From an uncultured bacterium (GTDB lineage Bacteria; Bacillota_I; Bacilli_A; RF39; UBA660), in assembly GCA_946611605.1 (NCBI GenBank), contig CAMODU010000011.1, positions 1 to 34,339 of the forward strand: a stretch of 34,339 bases of DNA. The letters are read 5' to 3'. The notes beneath the pieces were generated by a model. It was not told the DNA's origin, did no database searches, and worked only from the letters and a program-made list of their open reading frames with translations. The translations under genes and the position numbers were made by a program. This document shows positions 23,188-30,921 of the stretch, in pieces. Position 1 is the stretch's first letter. Every line of letters begins with the position of its first letter.

Positions 23188-23852
23188 AAATAAGTATATT
23201 AACATTATTTCCTGAAATGTATGAAGGATTTATAAATACATCAATTATTAAAAGAGCTATAGAAGATAATAAAGTAGAAATAGAATTAATTAATTTTAGA
23301 GATTATTCTAAAGATCCACATAAGAAAGTAGATGATACTCCTTATGGTGGAGGAGCAGGTATGGTACTTACTTGCCAACCTATATTTGATTGTATTGAAG
23401 ATATTAAAACTAATGATAGTAAAGTTATATTATTAACTCCATCAGGTAAAGTATATAATCAAGGATTAGCATATGATTTATCAAAGGAAAAACATTTAAT
23501 TATTATATGTGGACATTATGAAGGATTTGATGATCGTATTGAAACATTAGCTGATTATATTATATCTATAGGTGACTATGTACTTACAGGTGGTGAAATA
23601 CCTTCCATGGTATTAGCTGATTCAATAATTAGATTAGTCCCTGGAGTTATAAATGAAGAATCACATATAAATGATTCATTTAATAAAGATTATTTACTTG
23701 ATTATCCAACATATACTAAACCAGATGATTATAAAGGTATGAAAGTACCTGATGTATTATTATCTGGTGATCATAAGAAAATAGATGAATGGAGAAAAGA
23801 TCAAGCTATTAAAAGAACAGAAGAAAGAAGACCTGATTTATTAGATAAGTAA
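23184..23852 (+). CDS. trmD: tRNA (guanine37-N1)-methyltransferase TrmD
   Basis: SPOUT methyltransferase making m1G37 beside the anticodon, which prevents +1 frameshifts. The 222-residue length is slightly below the usual 240-250. Visible motifs are LTLFPEMYEGF, DDTPYGGGAGMVL, LLTPSGKVYNQ, CGHYEGFDDR, and SIGDYVLTGGE with LADSIIRLVPGV. The ATG overlaps the rimM stop by four bases, so translation is coupled. The 3' neighbour is an unknown gene instead of rplS, which often follows. Confidence 0.97.
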   Translation: MKISILTLFPEMYEGFINTSIIKRAIEDNKVEIELINFRDYSKDPHKKVDDTPYGGGAGMVLTCQPIFDCIEDIKTNDSKVILLTPSGKVYNQGLAYDLSKEKHLIIICGHYEGFDDRIETLADYIISIGDYVLTGGEIPSMVLADSIIRLVPGVINEESHINDSFNKDYLLDYPTYTKPDDYKGMKVPDVLLSGDHKKIDEWRKDQAIKRTEERRPDLLDK

Positions 23853-23866
23853 AGGAGGTATATATC

Positions 23867-24304
23867 ATGTATATTATTAAAAAGAGTAAAAATGATGCTT
23901 CAATAATATATATGGAATATGATAATAAAGCATATCCGATTAAAAATAAAAATAATAGTATGCATGTAGATACTATCTATTTATATGATAAAAAATACTT
24001 ACCTAAAGATAATAATGCTCTTTCATTTACTCTAGCTTTTAATGATTTAACTAATATTATATTTAATTACTTATATAATAACTTTGATGACGAAGATGAT
24101 TCTAGTACTACAGATTTATTATTAGGTGAATTAGATAAATTAAAAAATGATTTAGAGTCTAAATATAAAGAGTTTTTGAAAAGAGAAGAGTATTATCAAT
24201 ACTTAGATAAGATAACATTCTTAAAAGAAGAATTATCTAATAGAAAAGAAATAATTAAATATAGAGAAAATATTAATAATATTATAAGTGGTAAATCAAG
24301 GTAA
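23867..24304 (+). CDS. Uncharacterised 145-residue protein with coiled-coil C-terminus
   Basis: I do not recognise this family. The N-terminal half (about 1-70) alternates short beta-like segments rich in Asn, Tyr and Lys. An acidic stretch (DDEDDSSTTD) follows, then a long helical region from about 85 to 140 with LLLGELDKLKNDLESK, likely a coiled coil. It has no membrane segment and no Cys. An excellent ribosome binding site (AAAGGAGG) lies right after the trmD stop, so it belongs to the rimM-trmD transcript. It takes the place where rplS often sits. A terminator hairpin overlaps its stop codon. Confidence 0.75.
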   Translation: MYIIKKSKNDASIIYMEYDNKAYPIKNKNNSMHVDTIYLYDKKYLPKDNNALSFTLAFNDLTNIIFNYLYNNFDDEDDSSTTDLLLGELDKLKNDLESKYKEFLKREEYYQYLDKITFLKEELSNRKEIIKYRENINNIISGKSR

Positions 24305-24329
24305 TTATGCCTTGATTATCTTATTTTAT
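24294..24329 (+). terminator. Terminator of the rimM-trmD unit
   Basis: An 8-bp stem, AATCAAGG (24294-24301) with CCTTGATT (24310-24317), has the TAA stop within its arm and loop. The T tract after it is broken by A and C, so termination may be partial. Confidence 0.65.
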
Positions 24330-24340
24330 TACTATATAAT
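24312..24340 (+). promoter_or_regulatory. Promoter of tig
   Basis: TTGATT (24312-24317), 17 bases, TATAAT (24335-24340). The -35 box is the right arm of the preceding terminator hairpin. Confidence 0.7.
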
Positions 24341-24365
24341 ACTAAATGAAGGAAGTTGATGGAAC

Positions 24366-25610
24366 ATGAAAAATGTACATGAAATTGAAATTAAAGTTGA
24401 AGGAAAAGAATGGGAAAAAGCTTTAGACAAAGCATTTGATAAAAAGAAAAATGAAGTTAGAATACCTGGATTTAGAAAAGGTAAAATAACTAAAGAATTA
24501 TTCATTAAAAAGATGGGTATTGAATCTTTATTTATGGATGCATCTGATATTGCTATTGAAGATGCTTATACTAAGGCATTAAAAGATTCAAAAGTAGAAC
24601 CAGTATGTGAACCATCTGTTTCAATTAAAGATTTATCTGAAACAGGTATTACATATGTATTTAAGATTATTTCTAGACCTGAAATCAAATTAGGTAAATA
24701 TACTAATTTAGGTGTTAAGAAAGAAAAGATTGAAGTTACTAAAGAAGAAATAGAACATGAAATTGAGCACTTAAGAAAGAATATGTCTGAAGTAATTAAT
24801 AAAGAAAATGGAGAAATAGTAAATGGTAATATTGCTATTATCGATTTTGATGGTGTTGTAGATGGTAAACCACTTGATGGTGGAAAAGGAACTGACTATA
24901 ACTTAGAAATAGGTTCAAACACATTCATTCCTGGATTTGAAGAGCAATTAATAGGAATGAAGAAGGGTGAAACTAAAGAATTAAATTTAAAATTCCCAGA
25001 AGATTATGTAGAAAACTTAAAAGGTAAAGATGTTACATTCAAGGTAACAGTTAAAGAAATTAAAGAAAAGACTGTTCCTGAATTAGATAAAGATTTCTTT
25101 GAAGATTTAGGTATTAAAGATGTAACTGATAAGAAATCATTAGAAGCTTACATTAAGAAAGAAATTGAAGAAAAGAAACAAGATGAAGCTGATAATAAAT
25201 ATGTAGATGAATTATTACATAAAGCAACTGATAATATGAAAGTTGAATTAAATGAAGAAATAATTCATGGAGAAATTCATAGAATGGTACATCAATATCA
25301 AGATGAATTAAGATATCAAGGTGCATCATTAGATCAATATTTCAAGATGACTGGTACAACTATGGAAGATCTAGAAAAGATGATGGAACCACAAGCAGTA
25401 GCTAGATTAAAGACTAGATATTTACTTGAAGAAATAGTAGCTAAAGAAGATATTAAAGTTGCTAAGAAAGATATTAAAGATGAAATAGCTAAGAATGCTT
25501 CTAAATATGGTATGAAGGAAGAAGAATTCCTTGATGCTGTAGGTGGAGAAGACGCTATTGAATACGATTTAAAAATGCGTAAAGCACTTGATATAATAAA
25601 AGAAGCATAA
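24366..25610 (+). CDS. tig: Trigger factor (ribosome-bound chaperone and prolyl isomerase)
   Basis: Chaperone that docks at the ribosomal exit tunnel. The 414-residue length is near normal (about 430). The N-terminal ribosome-binding domain holds the signature GFRKGK (35-40). The FKBP-type PPIase domain (about 155-240) includes VDGKPLDGG, FIPGFEEQLIGMKKGE and KFPEDY. The C-terminal helical arms follow (VPELDKDFFEDLG onwards). AAGGAAG lies some 13 bases before the ATG. Monocistronic with its own promoter and terminator. In many Bacillota clpX follows; it does not here. Confidence 0.96.
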   Translation: MKNVHEIEIKVEGKEWEKALDKAFDKKKNEVRIPGFRKGKITKELFIKKMGIESLFMDASDIAIEDAYTKALKDSKVEPVCEPSVSIKDLSETGITYVFKIISRPEIKLGKYTNLGVKKEKIEVTKEEIEHEIEHLRKNMSEVINKENGEIVNGNIAIIDFDGVVDGKPLDGGKGTDYNLEIGSNTFIPGFEEQLIGMKKGETKELNLKFPEDYVENLKGKDVTFKVTVKEIKEKTVPELDKDFFEDLGIKDVTDKKSLEAYIKKEIEEKKQDEADNKYVDELLHKATDNMKVELNEEIIHGEIHRMVHQYQDELRYQGASLDQYFKMTGTTMEDLEKMMEPQAVARLKTRYLLEEIVAKEDIKVAKKDIKDEIAKNASKYGMKEEEFLDAVGGEDAIEYDLKMRKALDIIKEA

Positions 25611-25624
25611 TCGCTTCTTTTTTA
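25598..25624 (+). terminator. Terminator of tig
   Basis: AAAAGAAGC (25598-25606) pairs with GCTTCTTTT (25613-25621); loop ATAATC contains the TAA stop codon. Ts follow. Confidence 0.87.
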
Positions 25625-25642
25625 TATTTTGTTATAAATAAA

Positions 25643-25651
25643 TGATATAAT
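25643..25651 (+). promoter_or_regulatory. Extended -10 promoter of comN-rel-dtd
   Basis: TGATATAAT with TATAAT at 25646-25651, 17 bases before the comN-like start. No good -35 box at the standard spacing. Confidence 0.55.
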
Positions 25652-25668
25652 AATTATAGGTGTTGTAT

Positions 25669-25932
25669 ATGGAAACTATTAATATAAATTCACAAACAGA
25701 ATTATACAATAGAGTTAAACCTGCTTTAAGATGTAAAAAGCATGAATTGTTTTCTAATGGTATTAAATATATCTCAGAAGATGATATATGGGCATATAAT
25801 AAAGAAAACAAATGGAAAGAAGTAAAAGGATTAACTTTATCTCAAGTAGTTGATAATATACTAAATACACCAAATAAAGAATATGAAAGATATGTATTAA
25901 GTAAACTTAATACAGAAGAAGATGTGATATAA
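25669..25932 (+). CDS. ComN-like post-transcriptional regulator
   Basis: An 87-residue protein resembling the Post_transc_reg family (Bacillus ComN/YrzD). The pattern VKPALRCKKHELFSNG, EDDIWAYNKENKWK, LSQVVDNILN and YERYVLSKL follows the family's order: vkp-L-K-eF-Gy, dlW-yl-kkW, lh-lV-dIl, y--yl. In Bacillus, ComN controls the location and stability of comE mRNA in competence. In B. subtilis the comN gene also lies in the relA-dtd-secDF region, which supports the call. I start at the ATG at 25669 after AGGTG; a GTG at 25660 is also in frame. The rel ATG abuts its TAA stop. The family call is by eye, so moderate certainty. Confidence 0.75.
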   Translation: METININSQTELYNRVKPALRCKKHELFSNGIKYISEDDIWAYNKENKWKEVKGLTLSQVVDNILNTPNKEYERYVLSKLNTEEDVI

Positions 25933-28089
25933 ATGGATAACATAAATAAGTTATATAATAATTTAATAAATTTATGTAATGAAAATGACTATGATAAAGA
26001 TCAAATGGATCTTATAAATAAAGCTTATAATTTTGCATTAAAGCAACATAAAGATATGTTAAGAAAGAATGGTGAACCTTATATAGTTCATCCTTTATGG
26101 GTTGCAATCATTGTAGCAGAATTAAATACTGATTATACAACTGTAGTTGCTGCATTAGTACATGAGACAATAGATCATGGTTCTTCTTCATTAGATGAAT
26201 TAGAAGAATTATTTGGAAAAGATATAAGAGAAATAGTATCTTCATTAAGTAAAGTAAATAAGTTACATTTAGTTGATGATTCTGAATCATCTGCTATCTA
26301 TTTAAGAAAAATACTTGTTGCTTTATCTGAAGATGTTAGAGTCATTATTATTAAATTAGCTGGTAGAGTTCATAATATGAGAACTATAGAAGGTCTTCCA
26401 ACTGATCAACAAAAGATAAAAGCTAAAGAAACAGTAAATGTATTAATACCTATAGCACATAGATTAGGTGTTAATAAACTAAAAGCAGAACTAGAAGACT
26501 TATCATTTAAAGTATTAAAACCAGATGTATATGATCAAATAGAAAATGAATTACCAGAGCCAAGAGCTGATTTACAATTACAATTAAATTCTATGATGGA
26601 TGATATAGCTGATGATTTAATGGAAGTTGGTATTACTAACTTTAATATTAAATGTAGAGTTAAATCAGTATCATCTATTAATAATAAATTAAATAATGGA
26701 CATACATGGAATAATATATATGATATTTTAGGTATTAGAATAATATGTGAAACAGTACCTGATTGTTATTTAATTATAGGTTTAATACATAATAAATATA
26801 GACCTATACCTAAGCGTTTTAAAGACTATATAGCTATGCCTAAAGGTAATTCATATCAATCACTTCATACTGGTATATATGGTATTAATAATTATCCTGT
26901 AGAAATACAAGTTAGAACATATGAAATGAATGAAATAGCTGAGCACGGTTTAGCATCTCACTGGTCTTATAAAGAACATGGTACTAAAGCTGCTTTATCA
27001 GTCATGGAACAAAAACTTCAATTATTTAGAAATAGTATTGAAGCTGCTGATAAAGATGATGAAGAATTAGAATCTAATATTAATGATGAAATATTAGCTA
27101 AAATGATATATGTTAATACACCTAAAGGTGATGTTGTAGAATTACCTGAAGGATCTACTCCAATTGATTTTGCATATCGTATACATTCTAGAGTAGGTGA
27201 TACATGTATAGGCGCTACAGTTAATAATTCTATTGTTACATTAGATTATGAATTACAAGATGGTGATATAGTATCAATTAGAACTGATGCTAACTCAACA
27301 CCTAATAAGGATTGGTTGAAGTTTGCTAGGACTACACAAGCTAAATCTAAGATTAAATCTTATTTCTCTAAACAAGATAGAGAAAACTATATAGCACGTG
27401 GTCAAGAATTATTAGAAAAAGAATTAAAGAAACAAAAGATTCCTTTAGCTGAAGCATTAACTGATGATCATAAAAATAAATTAATTGCAGATTTAGGTGC
27501 AAAGGAATTTGATGAAGTATTATTACAAATAGGTTCTTTAAGATATACTCCTGTATATATTATTAATCTTATTTATAATGATAAAGAAAATGTAGAAGAT
27601 GTATTATTAGATAAGATAACCAATAATAATAGATATGAAACTACTAATTATAAAGCAGATATAATTGTATCTGGTAATGATGATATTCTTGTTACATTAG
27701 CATCATGCTGTAAGCCTGTATATGGTGATGATATAGTTGGTTATATTACTAAAGGGCATGGTATAACTGTTCATAGAAAAGATTGTATCAATGTTGCTGG
27801 ATTAACTGATAGATTAATTGATGTTGATTGGAATAATAGGAATAAAGAAGAAGAAAAGAAGTATTCTGCAAGACTTAGAATATATACAAATGGTATTAAT
27901 AATAAGTTAATAGATATAGTTACTATTGCATCTCAAGATAATATAGTTATAGCTAATGTATCTGAAGTAAATGGCAATAATACAGCTTATTATGATATCT
28001 TAGTTAGAGTAAAAGATAATGCTACTTTAAAGAAATTTATAGATAGTGTTAAATCAATATCATTTGTTACGGATGTAAGGAGAATATAG
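25933..28089 (+). CDS. rel: RelA/SpoT-family (p)ppGpp synthetase with a degenerate hydrolase domain
   Basis: Stringent-response enzyme of 718 residues with the full long-RSH order: HD hydrolase (about 25-180), synthetase (about 235-350), TGS (about 390-450), zinc-finger-like part with CCKP and HRKDC, and a C-terminal ACT domain. The synthetase keeps the RxKxxxSxxxK pattern (RVKSVSSINNK), DILGIRI, RFKDYIAMPK, YQSLHT, VEIQVRT. The hydrolase site is damaged. H53 and H77 are present, but position 78 is Glu instead of Asp, the following ED pair is D81-H82, and the LADRLHNMRT Asp (D144 in Streptococcus Rel) is Gly144. So this protein probably makes but does not degrade (p)ppGpp, although its RFKD motif is that of bifunctional enzymes. 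It abuts comN upstream and dtd downstream; rel-dtd is a common pair in Bacillota. Confidence 0.96.
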   Translation: MDNINKLYNNLINLCNENDYDKDQMDLINKAYNFALKQHKDMLRKNGEPYIVHPLWVAIIVAELNTDYTTVVAALVHETIDHGSSSLDELEELFGKDIREIVSSLSKVNKLHLVDDSESSAIYLRKILVALSEDVRVIIIKLAGRVHNMRTIEGLPTDQQKIKAKETVNVLIPIAHRLGVNKLKAELEDLSFKVLKPDVYDQIENELPEPRADLQLQLNSMMDDIADDLMEVGITNFNIKCRVKSVSSINNKLNNGHTWNNIYDILGIRIICETVPDCYLIIGLIHNKYRPIPKRFKDYIAMPKGNSYQSLHTGIYGINNYPVEIQVRTYEMNEIAEHGLASHWSYKEHGTKAALSVMEQKLQLFRNSIEAADKDDEELESNINDEILAKMIYVNTPKGDVVELPEGSTPIDFAYRIHSRVGDTCIGATVNNSIVTLDYELQDGDIVSIRTDANSTPNKDWLKFARTTQAKSKIKSYFSKQDRENYIARGQELLEKELKKQKIPLAEALTDDHKNKLIADLGAKEFDEVLLQIGSLRYTPVYIINLIYNDKENVEDVLLDKITNNNRYETTNYKADIIVSGNDDILVTLASCCKPVYGDDIVGYITKGHGITVHRKDCINVAGLTDRLIDVDWNNRNKEEEKKYSARLRIYTNGINNKLIDIVTIASQDNIVIANVSEVNGNNTAYYDILVRVKDNATLKKFIDSVKSISFVTDVRRI

Positions 28090-28527
28090 ATGAGAGTAGT
28101 AGTACAAAGATCATTAAAATCATCTGTATCTGTTGATAATAAAGTTATTAATAAAATAGATAAAGGTTTAATGCTATTAGTAGGTATCAATGTAGAAGAT
28201 ACTACTAAAGATGTTGATTGGATGGTTAATAAAGTATTAAACCTAAGAATATTTGATGATGAAAATGGTGTAATGAATAAATCTATATTAGATGTAGGTG
28301 GAGAAATCTTATCTATATCTCAATTCACTTTACAAGCAGAAACCAAGAAAGGTAATAGACCATCTTATATAAATGCTATGAAAGGTGAAGATGCCAATAA
28401 ACTATATGAAGAGTTTAATAATAAATTAAATGAACATATAAAAACATATCCTGGTGTATTTGGTGCTGATATGTTAATAGATATTCAAAATGATGGACCA
28501 ATTACAATTATATTAGATAGTAAATAA
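28090..28527 (+). CDS. dtd: D-aminoacyl-tRNA deacylase
   Basis: Removes D-amino acids, and misplaced Gly, from tRNA. The 145-residue length is normal. It begins MRVVVQRSLKSSVSV, has the SQFTL catalytic motif, KGNRPSY, and NDGPITI near the end, where the family's Gly-cisPro sits as NxGPxT. AAGGAG inside the 3' end of rel serves as ribosome binding site, and the ATG directly follows the rel TAG. The unit ends in a bidirectional terminator. Confidence 0.97.
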   Translation: MRVVVQRSLKSSVSVDNKVINKIDKGLMLLVGINVEDTTKDVDWMVNKVLNLRIFDDENGVMNKSILDVGGEILSISQFTLQAETKKGNRPSYINAMKGEDANKLYEEFNNKLNEHIKTYPGVFGADMLIDIQNDGPITIILDSK

Positions 28528-28553
28528 AAAAGAGTTATTTAATAACTCTTTTT
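28527..28553. terminator. Bidirectional terminator between dtd and the convergent peptidase gene
   Basis: AAAAAGAGTTA (28527-28537) pairs with TAACTCTTTTT (28543-28553) around a 5-base loop. A and T tracts on both sides allow it to work on either strand; the stop codon of the minus-strand gene (28535-28537) is inside the stem. Confidence 0.85.
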
Positions 28554-29629
28554 ACTTTGTCTAATCTTTCTTTTTCTTCTATTAATAATTTATTATTATC
28601 TGAATAGAAATCAAACATAGTTTTCATTTCTGTATTGAAGAATTCTGAATTGCAGAATTTACCTAATTGTTTAATAAATGCAAATTGTTCAGGTGTATCA
28701 TATTTCTTAGATAATTCTAAACATACAAGATAATCTATAATGTTTGTAATAGTATCAAATCCATTTATATTACATATATTTGGTATATCTTCTTCTTCCA
28801 AATAAGCATCTTTAAATTGTGTTTCTGTTTGAATAAAACTAGATGCTTTGTTTATATCAAATTTATTATCTTTAGCAGTATAGAATAACGTATCATTTAA
28901 ATATAATTGAAATGATGTATATAATACAGTTTGAAGGTTATATGCATCTATTTCATTAGCCCATTTTTCCATATTATGTTCTCTCATATATTGAGTAGCA
29001 AGTCTTTCTCCAAATCTACCTTCTAATTCTTGGAAATAATCACTTACTAATTCATCTTTATCTTTATATCTATATATTATTGCATGCATTACTTCATGCA
29101 TGAATGTTTCTATATCATATGGTGTATGTCTTCTTTTTAATATAACATATGGTTTTTCATTTGTATGATCATAATAAGTTATACCATATACATCATCATG
29201 CATATCTTCTAAATCATCATCTACTATATGTAAATAATGATTACCATGTTTAACTAATTCTTTATATATTTCTAATGATTTTTTATCTTTTAAAGATTCA
29301 ACCATTTCATATCCAAGTTCAATTAATTCATTATTCTTTAAAGTAATATTAGAATGTTTTATTATAGTATATAAATCATCTTCGTCTTTAACTATACCAA
29401 ATATATCTACACATCTATCAAATATATCTGCATTTATATATTCCATTTCATTACTATAATAATCAAACATTGATTGATAATTATTATCTGGTAAATCTAT
29501 TTTATCAGCATGAATATCATTTAGTAATGCTAACATACAGTTAAAATGTTCTTCTGATATCTTATCATTATGATTAATAGCATTCTTTAAACCTTTTAAT
29601 AATAATTTCTCTTTCCATCTATATTTCAT
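28535..29629 (-). CDS. Putative zinc metallopeptidase with HEVMH motif
   Basis: A 364-residue cytosolic protein without signal peptide or membrane segment. The HExxH motif is HEVMH (178-182) in FMHEVMHAIIYRY, followed after about 20 residues by QELEGRFGE, which offers Glu201 or Glu203 as third zinc ligand, the spacing of gluzincins such as M3 oligopeptidases. The N-terminal 150 residues are helical with many acidic positions, and the C-terminal part is helical too. I cannot assign it to a named family. It is last in a minus-strand group of three (30824 to 28535), 21 bases after the YigZ-like gene. The ribosome binding site is weak (AAAAGG, about 11 bases upstream). Confidence 0.75.
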   Translation of the reverse strand: MKYRWKEKLLLKGLKNAINHNDKISEEHFNCMLALLNDIHADKIDLPDNNYQSMFDYYSNEMEYINADIFDRCVDIFGIVKDEDDLYTIIKHSNITLKNNELIELGYEMVESLKDKKSLEIYKELVKHGNHYLHIVDDDLEDMHDDVYGITYYDHTNEKPYVILKRRHTPYDIETFMHEVMHAIIYRYKDKDELVSDYFQELEGRFGERLATQYMREHNMEKWANEIDAYNLQTVLYTSFQLYLNDTLFYTAKDNKFDINKASSFIQTETQFKDAYLEEEDIPNICNINGFDTITNIIDYLVCLELSKKYDTPEQFAFIKQLGKFCNSEFFNTEMKTMFDFYSDNNKLLIEEKERLDKVKRVIK

Positions 29630-29650
29630 ACAACCAAAACCTTTTGTTTA

Positions 29651-29995
29651 TTATTTAATTACTTCATTAGCTACAGTAGAGTAGCATCTTGTAAGTGGAC
29701 CAACACCTAAAAGTGTTCCACCAAAATATCTAACTATTACGATTAATATATTATCTAAATTATTTCTTATAATTGTATTATAAATTGGCATACCAGCAGT
29801 ATTCTTAGGTTCTTTATCATCTGTCTTCTTGATGATAGGACCAACTTTATATGCAAATACTACATGTCTTGCTTTCTTATTATCTTGTTTTATTTGTTTA
29901 ATTATTTCTTCAGCTTCTTCTTGAGAAGATACATTATAATAATAACCAATAAACTTTGATTTCTTTAATTCATATGTATATTCATTAATTAACAT
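29651..29995 (-). CDS. YigZ/IMPACT-family protein, N-terminal domain only
   Basis: A 114-residue protein matching the UPF0029 (IMPACT N-terminal) domain: KKSKFIGY, ARHVVFAYKVG, TDDKEPKNTAGMPI and VIVRYFGGTLLGVGPLTRCYS. Full YigZ proteins have about 205-215 residues, with a second DUF1949 domain that is absent here. The conserved DDGEP is DDKEP and the GGLVRAY is GPLTRCY, so the usual conserved surface is altered as well. The start at 29995 follows AGGAAG; the longer frame from 30013 has no such site. The role of the family is poorly known; links to translation control have been proposed for IMPACT. Middle gene of the minus-strand group. Confidence 0.85.
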   Translation of the reverse strand: MLINEYTYELKKSKFIGYYYNVSSQEEAEEIIKQIKQDNKKARHVVFAYKVGPIIKKTDDKEPKNTAGMPIYNTIIRNNLDNILIVIVRYFGGTLLGVGPLTRCYSTVANEVIK

Positions 29996-30026
29996 ATTAA
30001 TCTTCCTAACCATTAATATTATATCA

Positions 30027-30824
30027 TTATTTTGAATAATTAATACTTAGTTTATTTACTACATCTTTAAAATCATATTCATGTGTAGTATGTAATTCTT
30101 CCATAACTGAATTAGCTTTATAAGGATTCTTTAAATACATACTATATATTTGCTTAGCTATTAGATATGAATTTATTTGAGATAGATTATTCATATAATT
30201 ATTATTTATTAATTTATCTAAATCATCTTTATCAATAGATATATTAATTCCTTTATTTTCTAATAATCTATTTAGTTTAGCAACACTTACAAATAATTTA
30301 TTTTGTCTATATAAATCTAATAAATATATATCTTGTATATTATCTAATGTTTCATTAAATAAACTCTCAGTTATATATAATACATGACCAGATCTATTAT
30401 TAATTGTTCTTTCAATTATAAAATTAAATAGATATGTATCTAAATATGGAATATATTTTTTAACTAATTCACATTCACCAAATACATTACTAGATACTTC
30501 ATCTGCTAAGAATTTAGCTAGTCCATATATGTGATCAATATCCATATTACTATTCTTATTATTATATATTTCTATATTCTTTAAAGCTTTAGCTAATTCT
30601 TTCTTCATATCTGAATTATTTAATCTATCTACAGTAAGTAATAAATAATTCATGACATCAGCTTTTCTAAACATAGCATTGTGATAATCGGCATATTCAA
30701 ATTTAGGATGATTTTCAAATAATCTTACTAAATAATTATATGATCCTTCAACTATTAGATTAGTAACTAATTCTATTTCATGTTGTTTATGTAATAACTC
30801 TTTCTTTTGTTGTGTATTAAACAT
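30027..30824 (-). CDS. Uncharacterised helical protein, 265 residues
   Basis: I do not recognise this protein. It is soluble, mostly helical by composition, and rich in Leu, Asn and Lys, with one cysteine (FGECELVKKY). Segments like KADVMNYLLLTVDRLNN and KELAKALKNIEIYNN suggest a helical-repeat or bundle fold. The start at 30824 follows GGGGTG by six bases; a GTG at 30833 also opens the frame. It is first in the minus-strand group with the YigZ-like and HEVMH genes, with 31 bases to the next start, and divergent from uvrC across 97 bases. Codon use is host-like. Confidence 0.75.
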   Translation of the reverse strand: MFNTQQKKELLHKQHEIELVTNLIVEGSYNYLVRLFENHPKFEYADYHNAMFRKADVMNYLLLTVDRLNNSDMKKELAKALKNIEIYNNKNSNMDIDHIYGLAKFLADEVSSNVFGECELVKKYIPYLDTYLFNFIIERTINNRSGHVLYITESLFNETLDNIQDIYLLDLYRQNKLFVSVAKLNRLLENKGINISIDKDDLDKLINNNYMNNLSQINSYLIAKQIYSMYLKNPYKANSVMEELHTTHEYDFKDVVNKLSINYSK

Positions 30825-30847
30825 ATATAACACCCCATTTAATAGGT

Positions 30848-30853
30848 ATTATA
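30848..30853 (-). promoter_or_regulatory. Candidate -10 box for the minus-strand group
   Basis: TATAAT on the minus strand, 23 bases before the 30824 start. The nearest TTGATA lies 20 bases further, longer than ideal spacing. Confidence 0.45.
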
Positions 30854-30890
30854 CTACCAAATATATGTATATTTATCAAATATTTTATAT

Positions 30891-30896
30891 TATAAT
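30891..30896 (+). promoter_or_regulatory. Candidate -10 box of uvrC
   Basis: TATAAT 25 bases before the uvrC ATG; the -35 region is AT-only and not distinctive. Confidence 0.45.
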
Positions 30897-30921
30897 ATGT
30901 ATATGAAAAGGAGGAAACAAT

